Source: Gambelia wislizenii (taxonomy: Eukaryota; Chordata; Lepidosauria; Squamata; Crotaphytidae). From it: 64,000 nt of DNA. The notes beneath the pieces were generated by a model that made no database searches, was not told the origin of the DNA, and saw only the letters and a program-made list of their open reading frames with translations. The stretch spans positions 248,348,645-248,412,644 of the forward strand of contig JAUMIR010000005.1 of assembly GCA_030847615.1 (NCBI GenBank). The letters are read 5' to 3'. The position numbers and the translations under genes were made by a program. Below, one piece after another: positions 1 through 12,078 of the stretch (position 1 is the first letter of the stretch; every line of letters begins with the position of its first letter).

Positions 1-2620
1 CCCTGGGGGAGACTCACATCCCCTTTTGCCTTCCATGTTCTGCAAAGGTGAACCTCTGAAGTGGGGATTTTCTCTACTCATAGGTGCACCCTGCTCCCCT
101 AGTAGATCTAAATCACATGGGGAGGCACCATTGCTGGCCCAAGACATTTAACTGCTTGATATAAAGAACAAGATGATGCTCCTTCCTTTCCATATATAAA
201 AGTTGATAGGACTGGGCAAAGACTCTACGTTCAGCATGGACAATGGGTTCCATGTTGAGAGAAATATGGGATACAAATACAAATGAAATACAAATGGGAT
301 ACAAATAAAATACATTAATAGAATTTCATCTACTCCATGCTGTATAGTAAGCTAACATAAAAGTAACAAGCTAATTTGGGGGCAGGGTGAAAATTGGCCT
401 CATGATGCACATCAATCTCCTCTAACACTTTGTTGCTGTTTCCTAGGATTGGTCACCTCAGGCATCTGCCTCACTTTTTCTAACTGTAGGGTCAGTTGGA
501 TTCCATGAACTGAACCAACTTCATGCTAGAGGAGCTGCCTTCTTCCAACCTGGAAAGGAGGGGTGCTAAAAATGGGGACATGAGAGAAGAGGTAGGACCA
601 ATGGACTTCACTCCTGCCCCTCCATATGATGATAACCACTGTCTCAGTACTTTTAGAAATTATGGCTAGTTCAAGACAAAGCTCTTGAACCTACTGCTAA
701 CCAGTATTGAAAGCAACTGTTCGAAAGCTAATCAGGGTTTCCTTGCATTGAAGGATGACATTGCAGCAGCCATTTATTCCATGATCAAAGCACAGGGTTC
801 CTGGATACTTTACCATCCAAGTATTTTCTGCAGTTTCATACTGCAGAAAATAAAGGAAAGTGTCAAATGTGATTTTACTATGCAGACCTAAAGGTACTGA
901 GTAACAACAACAAGTGTTTAGTCCTTCTGATAGTAAACATAGGCTCAGAGGTGTGTGCAGGATTGGGAATGAGAATAGGGAGAAACTATTGCTCTTTTAC
1001 AGTGGATGGAGTATGAGAGGAGGAATGAAGGATCAGCATTCAGAATCTTCCCCCAGCCATGAAATTATCTGGATGACCTTGAGTCATTCAGCCTGTCTCA
1101 ACCTAGCCCACATCACAGGGTACAAAGGGGAGGGGGAAGATAATGCCCTGAAGAAGAATCCTAGATTCTTGTACTTCATTCTATGATTGTTTCACATTCT
1201 ACAGACATCCACATCTACCTCATAGCTGGCATTTCCCATACTCCTGCAACCACAAAATCTTCCATTTTATACAAGCCTAACCTAAATTACCTAAACATCA
1301 CACGCTACAAAACCAGCATGTTCCATTTAATCCCCATTTCAATTTCCCCCAGCTCTGCTTTACAGTTAGTAAGACTGTTTTCAAGATTACATCTCTCCCA
1401 AACTTGATGCATGCTGGAATCCTAAAATAGCTATTTCTTAGAATAATATATGCTTAGGAGCATTTTATTTTGTTTTGTTTTTAAAATCCAAGAGGGATTA
1501 CTGTATATATGAATAAGAGCTACATTTGCAGTTACACTTAATGCAGTCAAGTGTTATCGGGGCACAGATACCATGTGTCTGAGGAATACATTTATCACTA
1601 TGTGAAATGAAGATGAAATCTTGGTGTGTTTTATAAACACACACACAATGCACCTGAAGGAATCTATTAAGGAGGTTAAAGAAAAAAAAAAAAGCTCTGA
1701 CAAAGTACCGGTAACTCAGGCTATAGAAGCCTTGCCCAATTTGCTACCCGCCAGATGTATTGACTACAGCTTTCCAGACAACATGGCCAACATCTGAAGA
1801 AGGTACAGTAATTGCAATCTAACACATTTGAAGGTAACCAGGCTTTAAAAGTTGTTTTACTGCTTTGTGCTTCCTATATGACTCAAACAGAATTAGGTCC
1901 CAGATGGACAAGCCTTCTGAAAATTCTCCACCAGTTGCGAAACTGGAACAGGGAAGTTTTGCAAATATTCTCTGGGGTAAGGTTGCCAGACTGGTTGTAT
2001 CCCATTCCCTGAGATTTCATGGCCCAAACTGGAAACCAGGAGGGAGGGAGCCTTTTGATCTCATAGGGGTAGATCCTTGTAATGTCACAGAGGCAAGGAA
2101 GACAAGTATCAGGAGGCAAACCTAAACTGTTTCTGGCTCAACTGATTGTGGAAACATGCCTGAGGCAACCAGCCCATAATTTGAGTATGTAAAACCCAGT
2201 GAACCAAGCAAAAATGCTGTTTTCTGCATAAAACAATTTCATGAGAGGTTTGCATAAAGTCCTCAATTTCAACATTTTGTGCTTAGGAAACATCATCATC
2301 ATCTGCACAGAAAAAGCTGTTTTCTGCATGGAAAATGCTGTTTTCTCTATAAAACAACCACCTGCAAAGTTTTAATTGAACAGGTCCTGGCTTGGGAAGA
2401 GTCTCATCAGCCCAGGATTCTTCTCACCATCTCAATGCTCAAGAAATATGTTTTTCAACATTCTCAAATATTCTTTCCATCCCCACTGTGGAGGTAGAGT
2501 GAGGTCTTATGCTAATGTGGTCAGACCTGAATTAATTTTTATAACTAGATTCAGATCTCTAGTTAGCCAATAAACTTGCTTACTCATTTACACCAGTGAG
2601 ACCTGTAGAAATAACCACTT
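1..2620. other. Unassigned non-coding sequence
   Basis: I see no gene and no clear repeat family in this stretch. It is AT-rich, with only short open frames that look like chance. A poly(A) run lies near 1681-1692. At about 2210-2360 a motif resembling GCTGTTTTCTGCAT occurs three times among short A/T runs; similar wording recurs loosely near 20690-20830, 23280-23460 and 28500-28620, so it may be an old interspersed repeat. If the minus-strand RERG assignment is right, this is intron 2 or beyond. Confidence 0.4.
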
Positions 2621-2624
2621 CATC

Positions 2625-2803
2625 TGCCATGACTCCATCCTACAAAATCCTGAGATCTATAGTTTTGTGAGGTACCAGCACTCTTTGACATAAAAGGCTA
2701 AAGACCTTGTAAAACTATAAATTCCAGGATTCCATATGATGGTGCTACAGCACTTAAAGTGGTGTCAAACTGCATTATTTCTACAGTTTAGATGCACTCC
2801 TGG
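2625..2803 (+). mobile_element. MITE fragment, hAT-like family (copy 1)
   Basis: The stretch contains the blocks ATAGTTTTGTGAGGTACCAG, GGCTAAAGACCTTGTAAAAC and AAAGTGGTGTCAAACTGCAT in order. The same blocks occur in the reverse sense at 15121-15282. A short non-coding repeat with conserved blocks and no coding capacity fits a non-autonomous DNA transposon. The hAT assignment is inferred from my general recollection of such repeats in squamates. No target duplication was resolved. Confidence 0.5.
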
Positions 2804-3057
2804 GTTCAGATGCCTCCCTGCCCCAGCCATTATACCTTAGACAGGTGCTACTTCTTTCTCTCTCCCTCCCACATTCTCTTTCTTTTAGCTACTGATCAGA
2901 GTAGAACTATATATCCCAAGTAAAGAAAGGAAAATAAAGAAATACAAATTTATACACATGTTAACATATTACATTAAGTATGCCCACACAGGAAAAAAAT
3001 ATGGACAAGCATTTTATACAAAGCTCATCTAAGCAGCAGGTCATGCATTCTGACATG

Positions 3058-3213
3058 CACTGCCTGGGAGTGTGGTAGAGGCTCCTTCTTTGAAGGTTTT
3101 TAAACAGAGGCTGGACAGCCATCTGTTGGGAATGCTTTGACTGTATGTTCCTGCAAGTCAGGGGGTTGGACTAGATGGCCCTTGTGGTCTCTTCCAATTC
3201 TATGATTCAATGA
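3058..3213 (+). mobile_element. CR1 LINE, 3' end fragment
   Basis: The sequence matches the last ~150 bp of the CR1 copies elsewhere in the window. It includes the block AAACAGAGGCTGGACAGCCA, the GGGGGTTGGACTAGATGGCC block and the CR1-type terminal repeat TTCTATGATTCAATGAT. Only the terminal coding tail and 3' UTR are present. Confidence 0.85.
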
Positions 3214-3780
3214 TAATATGCACTCAAGAGCCAGATTTAAACAAAGTTTCAGCAGCACCATAGTAACAGGAGCATTCTTATAAAAATGGGAAAAATTAAC
3301 CTGGACATTCCCTTCCTTTTGGCCAAATTAAATAAAATGCTGCAGATATCTATCTAGGTCTCCTTCTTTTTTCAACCCCCCCCCCTTAAAAGGAGTTGCA
3401 GCATGTCTTCAAACTGGGTTAGGCACTGGCTCACTGAACCCAAACTGGATCATGCCATTTCTCCCAGTGCTGAAACATTACTTCTTTTGGACTACATCTC
3501 CCAGGAGGATCCTGAGAGACATGATCAAAGAAACAGTTTTCCAAGCCTTTAGTTTTCTATGATCCATGAGTAGGATTACACTGATTCATTTCAGTTGGTC
3601 AGTACAGCTGATGTGGATAAGCTACTGGGGCAAGTAAGAAGGACAACCTGTTTTCTCAATCCTTGTTCTCCTTGGCTGGTCATCCAGGCAGGAATTTTTT
3701 CATCTTTGAAAGATGCAGTGGTGCAACCACTTCTTTAAAAGCCCTCTTTGGACCTCCCCCCATACTTTAATAACCATAGC

Positions 3781-3975
3781 TGTTGTTGTTAGGTGCCTTC
3801 AAGATGTTTCTGACTTTTGGTGACCATAAGGAAAACTTATCAAAGGGTTTTCTAAGGGCTGAGAATGTGTGACTTGCCCAAGATCACCCAGTGAGTTTTC
3901 ATGTCCGAGCAAGGATTTGAACCCTGGTCTCCAGAGTTGTAGTCCAACACGCAAACCACTACATCACACTGGCTC
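3781..3975 (-). mobile_element. tRNA-derived SINE with BovB-like tail, inserted in L2
   Basis: Read on the minus strand it has a tRNA-like head (GAGCCAGTGTGATGTAGTGG-type A box and a GGTTCAAATCC-type B box), then a body with ACTGGGTGATCTTGGGCAAG and a tail ending GCACCTAACAACAACA. It sits in the L2 between two nearly identical 12-bp flanks, TAATAACCATAG (3769-3780) and TAATAACTATAG (3976-3987), which are its target site duplication. This dates it after the L2. Confidence 0.88.
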
Positions 3976-5456
3976 TAATAACTATAGACCAGTATCAAAT
4001 TTTCCTTTTCTAAGCAAGGTGATTGAGAGAGCAGTTGCCTCCCAACTCCAGGCAGTCTTGGATGACACACACTCCCTAGATCTACTTCAAACCAGCTTCA
4101 GAGGAGGATACAGAGTTTCTGCTTTGGTCACCTTTAGTGGATGATTTTCACCTATTGACGGGGAGTATGTCCCTGCTGGTGCTTTTGGACCTCTCAGTGG
4201 CATTTGATACTATCGACTACGGTATCCTTCTGGAACATGTCAGGGATTGGGAATTGGAGGCACTGTGATTCAGTGGTTCCAGTCCTATCTCTCAGGTAGG
4301 TTCCAGATTGTGGTGCTTGGGGACAGCTGTCCCTCAAAAAAAGAGCTATTATAAGGCGTGCCACAATGTGCCATTCTATCCCCAATGCATTTCACATCTA
4401 CATGAAACCACTGGGAGAGATCATCCAGAGGCATGGGGCCTGGGTGCTATCAGTATGCTGATGACACCCAAATATACTTCTCTATGCCTTCAAAAGTAGC
4501 ATCAGTTAAGGATAGTGTGTCTTCTCTGAATGAATGCCTGGAGGAGGTAATGGGCTAGATGATGAAAAACAAACTGAAACTGAATCCAGACAAGACAGAG
4601 GTGCTTACTGTCACGGTCCTAATCTGGGTTGGAGGTGTCTCAATCAGTCTTGGGTGGGGTTACACTATCTCTGAAAGACTGTGTTTGCAGCTTGGGGGTG
4701 CTCCTGGATCCATCACTCCAAACACCAGCCTAGACTAATGTGGCAGTCAGGAGCACTTGTTGTTCGTTTCAGCTGATATGTCAGCTGCATTCCTTCCTAG
4801 AATTAGAGGACCTAAAGATGGTAGTGCACATGCTGGTAACCTCAAGGCTGGACTTCTGCAATGCGCTCTACATTGAGCTACCTCTGTACCAAGCTCAGGA
4901 ACTTCAGTTAGTTCAAAACATGACAGTCAAATTGATTACTGGTACATCTAGGAGTGGCCATATTACACCAATATAAGAATCATTCCACGGACTGCCAATT
5001 AGTTTCTGGACGAACTGGAATTTTGGTTATTATCTTTGGTTATTACCTTTAAAGACCTACATAGTTTGGGTCCAGGTTACCTACAGGATCACCTTCTCCT
5101 GTATAATCTGCCCCATATACTCAGCTCCTCTGAGAGATATCTACATCAGTCAGCCCAAACCAGTCAGCCCAAACCAGTCATACCCAGATGACATTTTCTT
5201 CGGCTGCCTACAGACTGTGGAATGACCTGCCAAAAGAGATTAATCCACTAAAGAAACTGTCTGAGTTTAAATCAGCAGTAAAGACCAGTCTCTTCTGGCA
5301 GGCCTATCCAGATTATTTTAAAATTAAGATGTTTAAAGTATTTATTGATAGATTTTAATATGCATCGCTTTTATATACTTTTTAAACTGATGTTATGTAT
5401 TGTGTTATTTGTTGTTGTTCCCTGCCCTCAGCCACGGGGACAGGTGGGTAAGAAAT

Positions 5457-5495
5457 CACCACCACCACCACCACCACAATAATAATAATACTGCA
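5457..5495 (+). repeat. (CAC)n(AAT)n microsatellite, L2 tail
   Basis: Several ACC/CAC units are followed by AAT units directly after the L2 3' terminus. This is the simple-sequence tail left by L2-type target-primed reverse transcription rather than an independent repeat. Confidence 0.85.
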
Positions 5496-8400
5496 CTACC
5501 TCCTGGTTGCTATGTGCTCCACTAAGGAAAACATATGGAATATCTAGCTATATATATTTCCCAGCAGGTCAAGCAGCACCTATGGGAAGGGCAATTCAGA
5601 ATGGTAAAATAGCTTGGAAAGAAATTGTTCAGTCATACCAACACACATACCTGCACAATAGCAACAACACGGGGACTCCATGGCAGCTTTAATTATTATA
5701 GATCACCTCTGACTCACCTACAATCAGAACCGGCCATGATTCCCTTCTAGTGTGGGATAACTATGAAGCAGCAGGTTTTGGAATGCTCCATTTCAGTGCT
5801 CAAATTACTTAATAGGAAATGTTTCTTTTGGCACCTTCACTCTTTGCCCCCTTACTGTGGCCTTTCATTCATCAGCCCATAAGTCACAGACTATATATTG
5901 TCTGGCCAGACTGAGTTCCTAAATAAATTTCTGGGAGAAGTCTACAGAACAGAATAAACATCCCATGCATGCACTTGAAGAAAGCCAGAGAATGGGCTAC
6001 AGTACAAGTCTTCTTTCTTCTATTCCTCATCACGGTAAGACTTGCGGTCACCCAATTAAACTGGCTGGCAGTAAATGCAAAAAGAATTTATTTTTCACAG
6101 GATACACAATAAACTTGGGGATTTCACTGGTACAAGGACATGGTACAAGCAGAGCTCAAGAAAGTTACCTTTTTGGAATACAGCTCCCAGAATCCTCTAA
6201 CCAGATTGGCCAGATGGCTCTGTCAGCTGCAATACTGGCTTGAGGTGGTTCGGTCCTGGAGTAGTTCCAAAAACAGCCCACATTAAAAGTGCCAAATCCC
6301 CTCCAGTTTTCAATCTGGCAACTCTGCTCCCCTGCCTGTGTCCCAGTTGGCATGACCAAGGCCAGAAATGGTGGCCCCATCATGCCACCAGTCTCTTCAC
6401 TTACTTCACAGCTAGGAAATAGGGCCAGAGGTGGGGCGTAAAGGCATCCAACCATTTGGGAGAGTTGTGTAAGAAATCTAGAGCCCCCTCTTCCCAGGAG
6501 CATCTCCCTCACTCTCATGTGTGTGCATGTATGTGTATGCAATGCCAGTAGCTGCATGAACTTCTTTGCCTCTGAGGGCCCTGGCATATTGAGGACCAAT
6601 TGTCATTGTTATTCAGCTTTGGTTTAAAAAATGGCTTCATTTTTAAAGAAAAGATGTGACCATTCGTGACTATTAACATCATGAGAGCTAGATACACTGT
6701 GCAAACCTGTTATCTCAGACAATGGGATAAATGGGGGGGTGTGCAGCAGGGGTAGGGAGAAGATTTTGCACTCATGACCTGCTTGCAAACGTCAGTGCCA
6801 TGCCTAAGTGTGGCCATTGTGGACAGTGGAATGAAAGAGTAGATCAGAAACAGGAGACCTTCAGGCCTCTGGTCATTTGATGAACTGCTTCTCTGATTTT
6901 ACCTCATTCATGGACAGACTGGTTAGGACTTATGGGAACTGAAGGGGAGAAGGGTCAACCTCCTTCTGTCCCATATTATCCAACTGTCCCCATTTGGCAG
7001 GGACAGTCCCCGTTTATTTTCTGTCCTCTCAGCTTTTTCAGGTGCTTTTAAACTATCCCAATACTGTATATCTTTCCTCCTCCCACTTGGTCTTCACTTA
7101 CTTATACAGCTGCAAACTGAGTTCAAAGTACAAAACTCAATTAGCTTGCACTCAATTAAAGAGGGGAGAGGAGAATGCAAAATCTTGCCCTTTCCGGTAG
7201 GCGCAAGTAAAAGCAAACTGCTGAAGCTTCTCCTAACTTGTATGTTCCTCCACATTAATAGCTTCTGCTATCATTACCACACTCTGATTTTGCTGGGCCA
7301 CACATGTCCTGGTTTTCATCTGTGAAGTGCTGGAGGATATGCTGTATGCTCTATGTTATCAAGGTGGATCACACCAGCTGTAAAATAAAAGATAAATGTG
7401 GTGCAGGAGATATGATCGTGTGGTATGCTTTTCAACCTAGGCCTCAGTCTAAATCTGATCCTGCAGTCTTACGCAATCTTTTCCCTTGTTCTCTGTAGAA
7501 ATACACAAACTGTGATGTGGGGAGGGGGTGCACCAGGAGAGTTGTACAAAGCTGCCATTCAGCTTCTCAGAACAAAAATATTTCCACCAGTAAATCCGCC
7601 ACAAACTTCTGCTATTTCATATCCACTGTTTCCTTTATAGCTCCAGCATGAAGACAGAATTAGAAACCTATGAGCACCAGGGGATTTTGTACTCTTTCAA
7701 AAGTAGGTCTGATCATTTCAGCACATTTCTGCTCCCCGCCCCTTCTCCTGTACACCAAATACTGTCTAATAATGTTTCTGGAAATCCAACTGGCTTCTGC
7801 TGTGCTTTGTCTGTGGCAATCCTCATTTAATAAATATTTGTATCAGCTTTTCCTTCAGGTTTAATACTTCTCACACAAATAGCTTTTGGAGTTGTGTGTA
7901 TGGAATACAGGGTAACAACACTAGCAGGAGATATTTACAACCTCCTTGCAAGGTTTCAGGTGTGGCATACACGAGATTTCAGATGCGGGCATTCAACAGA
8001 TACATCAACACAATAACTTGGCCAGAGCCTGGAAGTAAGTAGTTGCTTATAATTAATACATATCCTCCAGTAATGAAGGGATAATTACCTCATATTATGT
8101 TCGCAGTTCAATAAGGAAGAATGTTACTCTTCATGTAGTGAAACTGTACATTTTGCTGCTTTTATAGTTATATGGATGTGGCCTCACAAATTATATTCTC
8201 ATGTCTCTAAAGTATTACTTTAAAATTCTCACTGCAATGATAAGTAAGGAAAAGGCCAAACCAAGTTCTTTTAAAACTGAAGAAACCGCATAAAATTTTC
8301 ACCGAAACAAAGTTTTCACTCAAAAAGTCATCCAAGTGTGAAAAATCATCAAAAAATAATAAAAATAAATCCTTGGCTGTGTTGGGAGGACTTTGGCAAT

Positions 8401-8895
8401 GGTTTGTGGCTGCATGTGAGAATAGGAGAAAATTTACATTCCAGACAGGGGGAAATAAACAGAACCTGGAGGGGGCATCCAGTGAAGCTAAATGATGGGA
8501 GATACAGGAGAGTCAAAAGGAGATGTTCTTCACAGGGTGCATAGACAAAACTGTGGATTTTTCCTCCACAGGATTTAGTGATCACAACTATAAAAGAGAT
8601 TTGAGAAAATGATGGAGGATAAGGTTATCAATGATTACTAGTCACGATGGCTAGATATCACCTCCACCATCAGTATGCCTACTTGATTCTTCTCCCTGCC
8701 TTTCTTTTTATGCTGAAATAGACAAACACAGCCATCTCCTTGAAAATGGCCCAATACTAGTTTGCTGAAGAATATAAATGGAAGGTGGCCAATAAGCTCC
8801 TGTTCTACCTTTGATTTTCAGTGACAGGCACTGTGGGAACAGAAGACTGGATTTGGTAGGCTTTTTGTCTGATCTGGCAGTTATGTTGAGGAGGG
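5496..8895. other. Unassigned intronic-looking sequence
   Basis: No gene or clear full-length mobile element was recognised. A short ATACAGCTCCCAGAATCC motif occurs near 6179; it belongs to a scattered repeat seen many times in the window. Open frames such as the 144-codon one on the minus strand at 6165-6599 have no recognisable domain and low-complexity composition, so I treat them as chance. Confidence 0.4.
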
Positions 8896-8899
8896 TTTA

Positions 8900-9227
8900 G
8901 GACTTTTTTGGATGAAGAAAAATAATGCAAGCAGCCTCTCCAGCTTGCGAGGCTGCTGCGCTGCAAAGCGCCCCTTTCGTATGACGCTCGCCCCTGCCGG
9001 TACTGTTGCGGTACCGCAGGGAGAGCTGAGCGTCATATTTCATTGATTTTTACTCACGATCAACTTTCGTGAGTAAAAAATCAACGAAATATGACACTCA
9101 GTGCTCCCTGCGGTACCGCAACAGTACCGGCAGGGGCGAGCGTCATACGAAAGGGGTGCTTTGCAGCTCAGTAGCCTCGCAAGCTGGAGAGGCTGCTTGC
9201 GTTATTTTTCTTTGTCCGAAAAAGTCC
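8900..9227. mobile_element. 328-bp palindromic (foldback) DNA transposon, TTA target duplication
   Basis: The whole element is one long inverted repeat. The left arm runs from GGACTTTTTTGGATG and the right arm ends in its near-complement ...GTCCGAAAAAGTCC. The arms carry matching inner blocks (GCAAGCAGCCTCTCCAGCTT, GCGTCATA, GGTACCGCA) and meet at a few-base loop near 9063. It is flanked by TTA at 8897-8899 and 9228-9230, as expected for a PIF/Harbinger-type 3-bp TWA duplication. The arms are GC-rich in an AT-rich setting. No coding capacity. A second, related palindrome lies at 45599-45929. Confidence 0.82.
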
Positions 9228-9230
9228 TTA

Positions 9231-9827
9231 GACTGAAACATGTTAGGTACAGACTATTTTATTAATGTATATTTCTAGTACCATGTTGAGGCTTGTTTCT
9301 TTCTGTGTTCATTTATATGATCCTGTCCTTTCCTCCTCCTTCTTCTGTGCAATTAACTATTAGACCACAAACCTCATCAATCCACTGACATGCCACAATG
9401 GTGGGGAAATGAAGCAGCCTCTCCTCATAAACTCTGCTGTGTTGAAGAGTAAGCTTATAAATTGTCAGCAATGGTTCTGGATCACATTTCATAAAAGCCT
9501 ATTCATTCAAAGCTTTCCTTATTAATTTATCCCTCTTGCTAAACACAGAGTCTAAATAAAGCAATGCAAATGGACATGCTGCTTCCCCTTAAAACCAGTC
9601 TTGAAGAGCTGCCTACAGAGTAGGTGCTACATGTGCCTAAACAGTCTAATTTGTTTTCACAAGCCAAACAAGGTTTGTACAACCCACAGACTCTAAAGCC
9701 TTACTGGCATTTTTTGGGCCACTCTTGAAAATTTCAATCCATTGTACCAGCATGACAGAAAAAGTGTTGCCATTTCCATCAGTGAAAGAAAACTGGCTCA
9801 CTGCAGAGATGGGTAGAAAGAAGTCAC
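9231..9827. other. Unassigned flank between palindrome and CR1
   Basis: No feature was recognised. The apparent open frame from 9725 into the CR1 is partly flank: the CR1 itself appears to start at 9828, just after its target duplication. Confidence 0.5.
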
Positions 9828-11697
9828 TGAAGGCACAATTTCAAACAGTACCATTGAGGAAGAAAAATGGGAGGTGTCACAAGAAACCAGGATGGATGAT
9901 TAAAGAACTTTCAATGGAGCTAAGTTTTAAACGGAACATGTATAGGAAACGGGAAAAGGGGGAAATCACCAAAGAAGAATTCAAACAGACAGCGAACACG
10001 TGCAGGAGTAAAGTCAGAAAAGCTAAAGCGCAGAATGAGCTCAGGCTTGCTAGGGAGGTTAAGAACAATAAAAAGGGTTTTTTGGGGTATGTCCGCAGCA
10101 AAAGGAGGAAGAAGGAAATGATAGGGCCACTACGTGGAGAAGATGGCAAAATGCTAACAGGGGACAGAGAAAAGGCAGAATTACTCAACACCTTCTTTGC
10201 CTCAGTGTTTTCAGAAAAGGAAAAGGGGGACCAACCTGAGGAGAATGGAACAGAGGACACAATAGGGGAAATCCAGCTCAGAATAAGCAAAGAGGTAGTA
10301 CAGGAATACCTTCTTAATCTAAATGAATTTAAATCTCCAGGACCAGATGAACTACATCCAAGAGTAGTACAAGAGCTGGCAAATGTGATCTCAGAGCCAT
10401 TGGCAATAATCTTTGAGAACTCTTGGAGAACAGGAGAAGTCCCAGCAGACTGGAGGAGAGCAAACGTTGCCCCCATCTTCAAAAAGGGGAAAAAAGAGGA
10501 TCCCAACAATTATCGTCCAGTTAGTCTGACATCAATACCAGGGAAGATTCTAGAGCAGATCATTAAACAGAGAGTCTGTGAACATTTAGAAGGCAATGCC
10601 ATAATCACAAAAAGTCAACATGGGTTTCAGAGAAACAAGTCATGCCAGACTAATCTGATCTCTTTTTTTGATACAGTTACCAGCTTGGTAGATGAAGGGA
10701 ATGCTGTGGACATCGCATACCTTGATTTCAGTAAGGCCTTTGACAAGGTTCCCCATGACATTCTTGCAAACAAGCTTGTAAAATGTGGGCTAGACAAGTT
10801 AACTGTTCAAGGGATTTGTAATTGGTTGACCGGCCGAACCCAAAGGGTGCTCAGCAGTGGCTCCTCTTCCTCTTGGAAAGATGTGACCAGTGGGTGCCAC
10901 AGGGTTCTGTCCTGGGCCCAGTGCTATTCAACATCTTTATCAATGACTTGGATGAGGGAATTAGGGCCATACTTATCAAATTTGCAGATGACACCAAATT
11001 AGGAGGAGTAGCTAATACCCTAGAGGACAGGATCAAAAATCAGAATGACCTGGATAGACTGGAGAGCTGGGCCAAAGCTAACAAAATGAAATTCAATACG
11101 GAGAAATGTAAAGTACTGCACTTAGGGCGGAAAAATGAAATGCATAGATATAGGATGGGAGAGACCTGGCTGAACGAGACTACGTGCGAAAGGGATCTAG
11201 GAGTCCTAGTAGACCACAAGTTGAACATGAGTCAACAATGTGATGCGGCAGCTAAAAAGGCCAATGAGATTTTGGGCTGTATCAATAGAAGTATAGTGTC
11301 TAGATCAAGGGAAGTTATAGTGCCGCTTTACTCTGCCTTGGTCAGACCTCACCTAGAATACTGTGTCCAGTTCTGGGCACCACAATTCAAAAAGGATATT
11401 GACAAATTGGAGCATGTCCAGAGAAGGGCAACTAAAATGGTGAAAGGTCTGGAAACGATGCCTTATGAGGAGAGACTTAGGGAGCTGGGTATGTTTAGCC
11501 TGGAAAAAAGACAGTTAAGAGACGATATGATAGCCCTGTTTAAGTATTTGAAGGGGTGTCACGCTGAGGATGGAGCAGGCTTGTTTTCTGCTGCTCCAGA
11601 GACTGGAACACGGAGCAATGGATGCAAGCTCCAGGAACAGAGATTCCACCTCAACATTAGGAGGAACTTTTTGACAGTAAGAGCTGTTCGGCAGTGA
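9828..11697 (+). pseudogene. CR1 reverse transcriptase pseudogene
   Basis: The protein would be the RNA-dependent DNA polymerase that copies CR1 RNA into chromosomal DNA. Visible in order: the N-terminal thumb-proximal region (KSRVRKAKAQNE-like), NYRPVSLTSIPGK near 10510, the substrate block YLDFSKAFDKVPH near 10720, [19 protein letters not shown] near 10895-10950, the catalytic FADDTK near 10980, and the C-terminal [20 protein letters not shown] and [17 protein letters not shown] blocks. The frame changes between the substrate block and VPQGSVLGP, around 10890. The second frame ends at a TGA (11695-11697) at a position where sister copies have a tryptophan codon. It therefore cannot make an intact enzyme. 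Confidence 0.92.
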
Positions 11698-11873
11698 AAC
11701 ACACTCCCTCAGAGTGTGGTGGGGTCTCCTTCCTTGGAGATCTTTAAACAGAGGCTGGATGGCCATCTGTCGGGGATGCTTTGATCGTGATTTCCTGCAT
11801 GTCAGGGGGTTGGACTGGATGGCCCTCGTGGTCTCTTCCAACTCTACAATTCTATGATTCTATGATTCTATGA
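9828..11873 (+). mobile_element. CR1 LINE, 5'-truncated, ~2.05 kb
   Basis: This is the longest CR1 copy here. It encodes the C-terminal two-thirds of the CR1 ORF2 polyprotein, lacks the endonuclease, and ends in tandem ATTCTATG units (about 11848-11873). An 8-bp match, GAAGTCAC, is found immediately before it (9820-9827) and at its end (11872-11879, overlapping the terminal repeat by two bases), giving a target duplication of 6-8 bp. The copy is moderately young: the reading frame is broken only near 10890 and by a stop at 11695. Confidence 0.93.
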
Positions 11874-11944
11874 AGTCACAAGTTTCTATTTAATCATTAG
11901 CCCCCAGTAGAGTAGACCCACTGAAATGTACATAAATATTGACT

Positions 11945-12078
11945 TACCAAGTCCCCATTGACAGTTGGTAGTCCCATGTCAATGGGGTGGCGAATCTGTC
12001 TAGATTTTATTCTGAACTTTAAAGGAACTATGGAAGCTGCAGAACTATTTTGTGACATAGGATTCAGTACCTTGGATA
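11945..12078 (+). repeat. Unclassified ~140-bp interspersed repeat (family X, copy 1)
   Basis: This stretch shares an ordered set of short blocks with five others in the window: GTTGGTAG...CCATGTCA, then GTGAATCTGYCTAG-like, then TTTAGTCTGAACTTTAAAG-like, then GGATTCAGTACCTTGGATA-like. All six copies are in the same orientation. I do not recognise the family, and no terminal repeats were resolved. Confidence 0.5.

Larger units (their letters stand above)
3530..5495 (+). mobile_element. Decayed L2-clade LINE (RT region), split by a SINE
   Basis: Broken translations follow the same order as the better-preserved L2 copy at 33.8-42.6 kb. A VSTADVDKLL-like piece lies near 3585-3630, NNYRPVSNFPFLSKVIERAV at about 3978-4040, a Y-x-DDTQ region near 4450, and LVTSRLDFCNALY near 4830-4870. 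The element ends in the usual L2 fashion with a CCCTGCCCTCAG...GTAAGAAAT block and a simple-sequence tail of CAC and AAT units (5457-5493). Many stops and frame changes show it is dead. A SINE at 3781-3975 interrupts it. Confidence 0.85.

Noticed and set aside
3869..3975. Apparent tRNA-like sequence near the L2 fragment
   Set aside because: The A- and B-box-like blocks belong to a SINE head with a SINE body and tail, not to a functional tRNA gene. The same applies at 28943, 47406, 56223 and 57249.
5457..5493. CAC/AAT repeat as CRISPR-like or regulatory array
   Set aside because: Simple sequence attached to an L2 3' end; no spacers.
6165..6599. 144-codon minus-strand open frame
   Set aside because: No domain, low complexity, and no splice or promoter context.
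9877..10509. 210-codon minus-strand open frame
   Set aside because: Exact antisense shadow of the CR1 reverse transcriptase.
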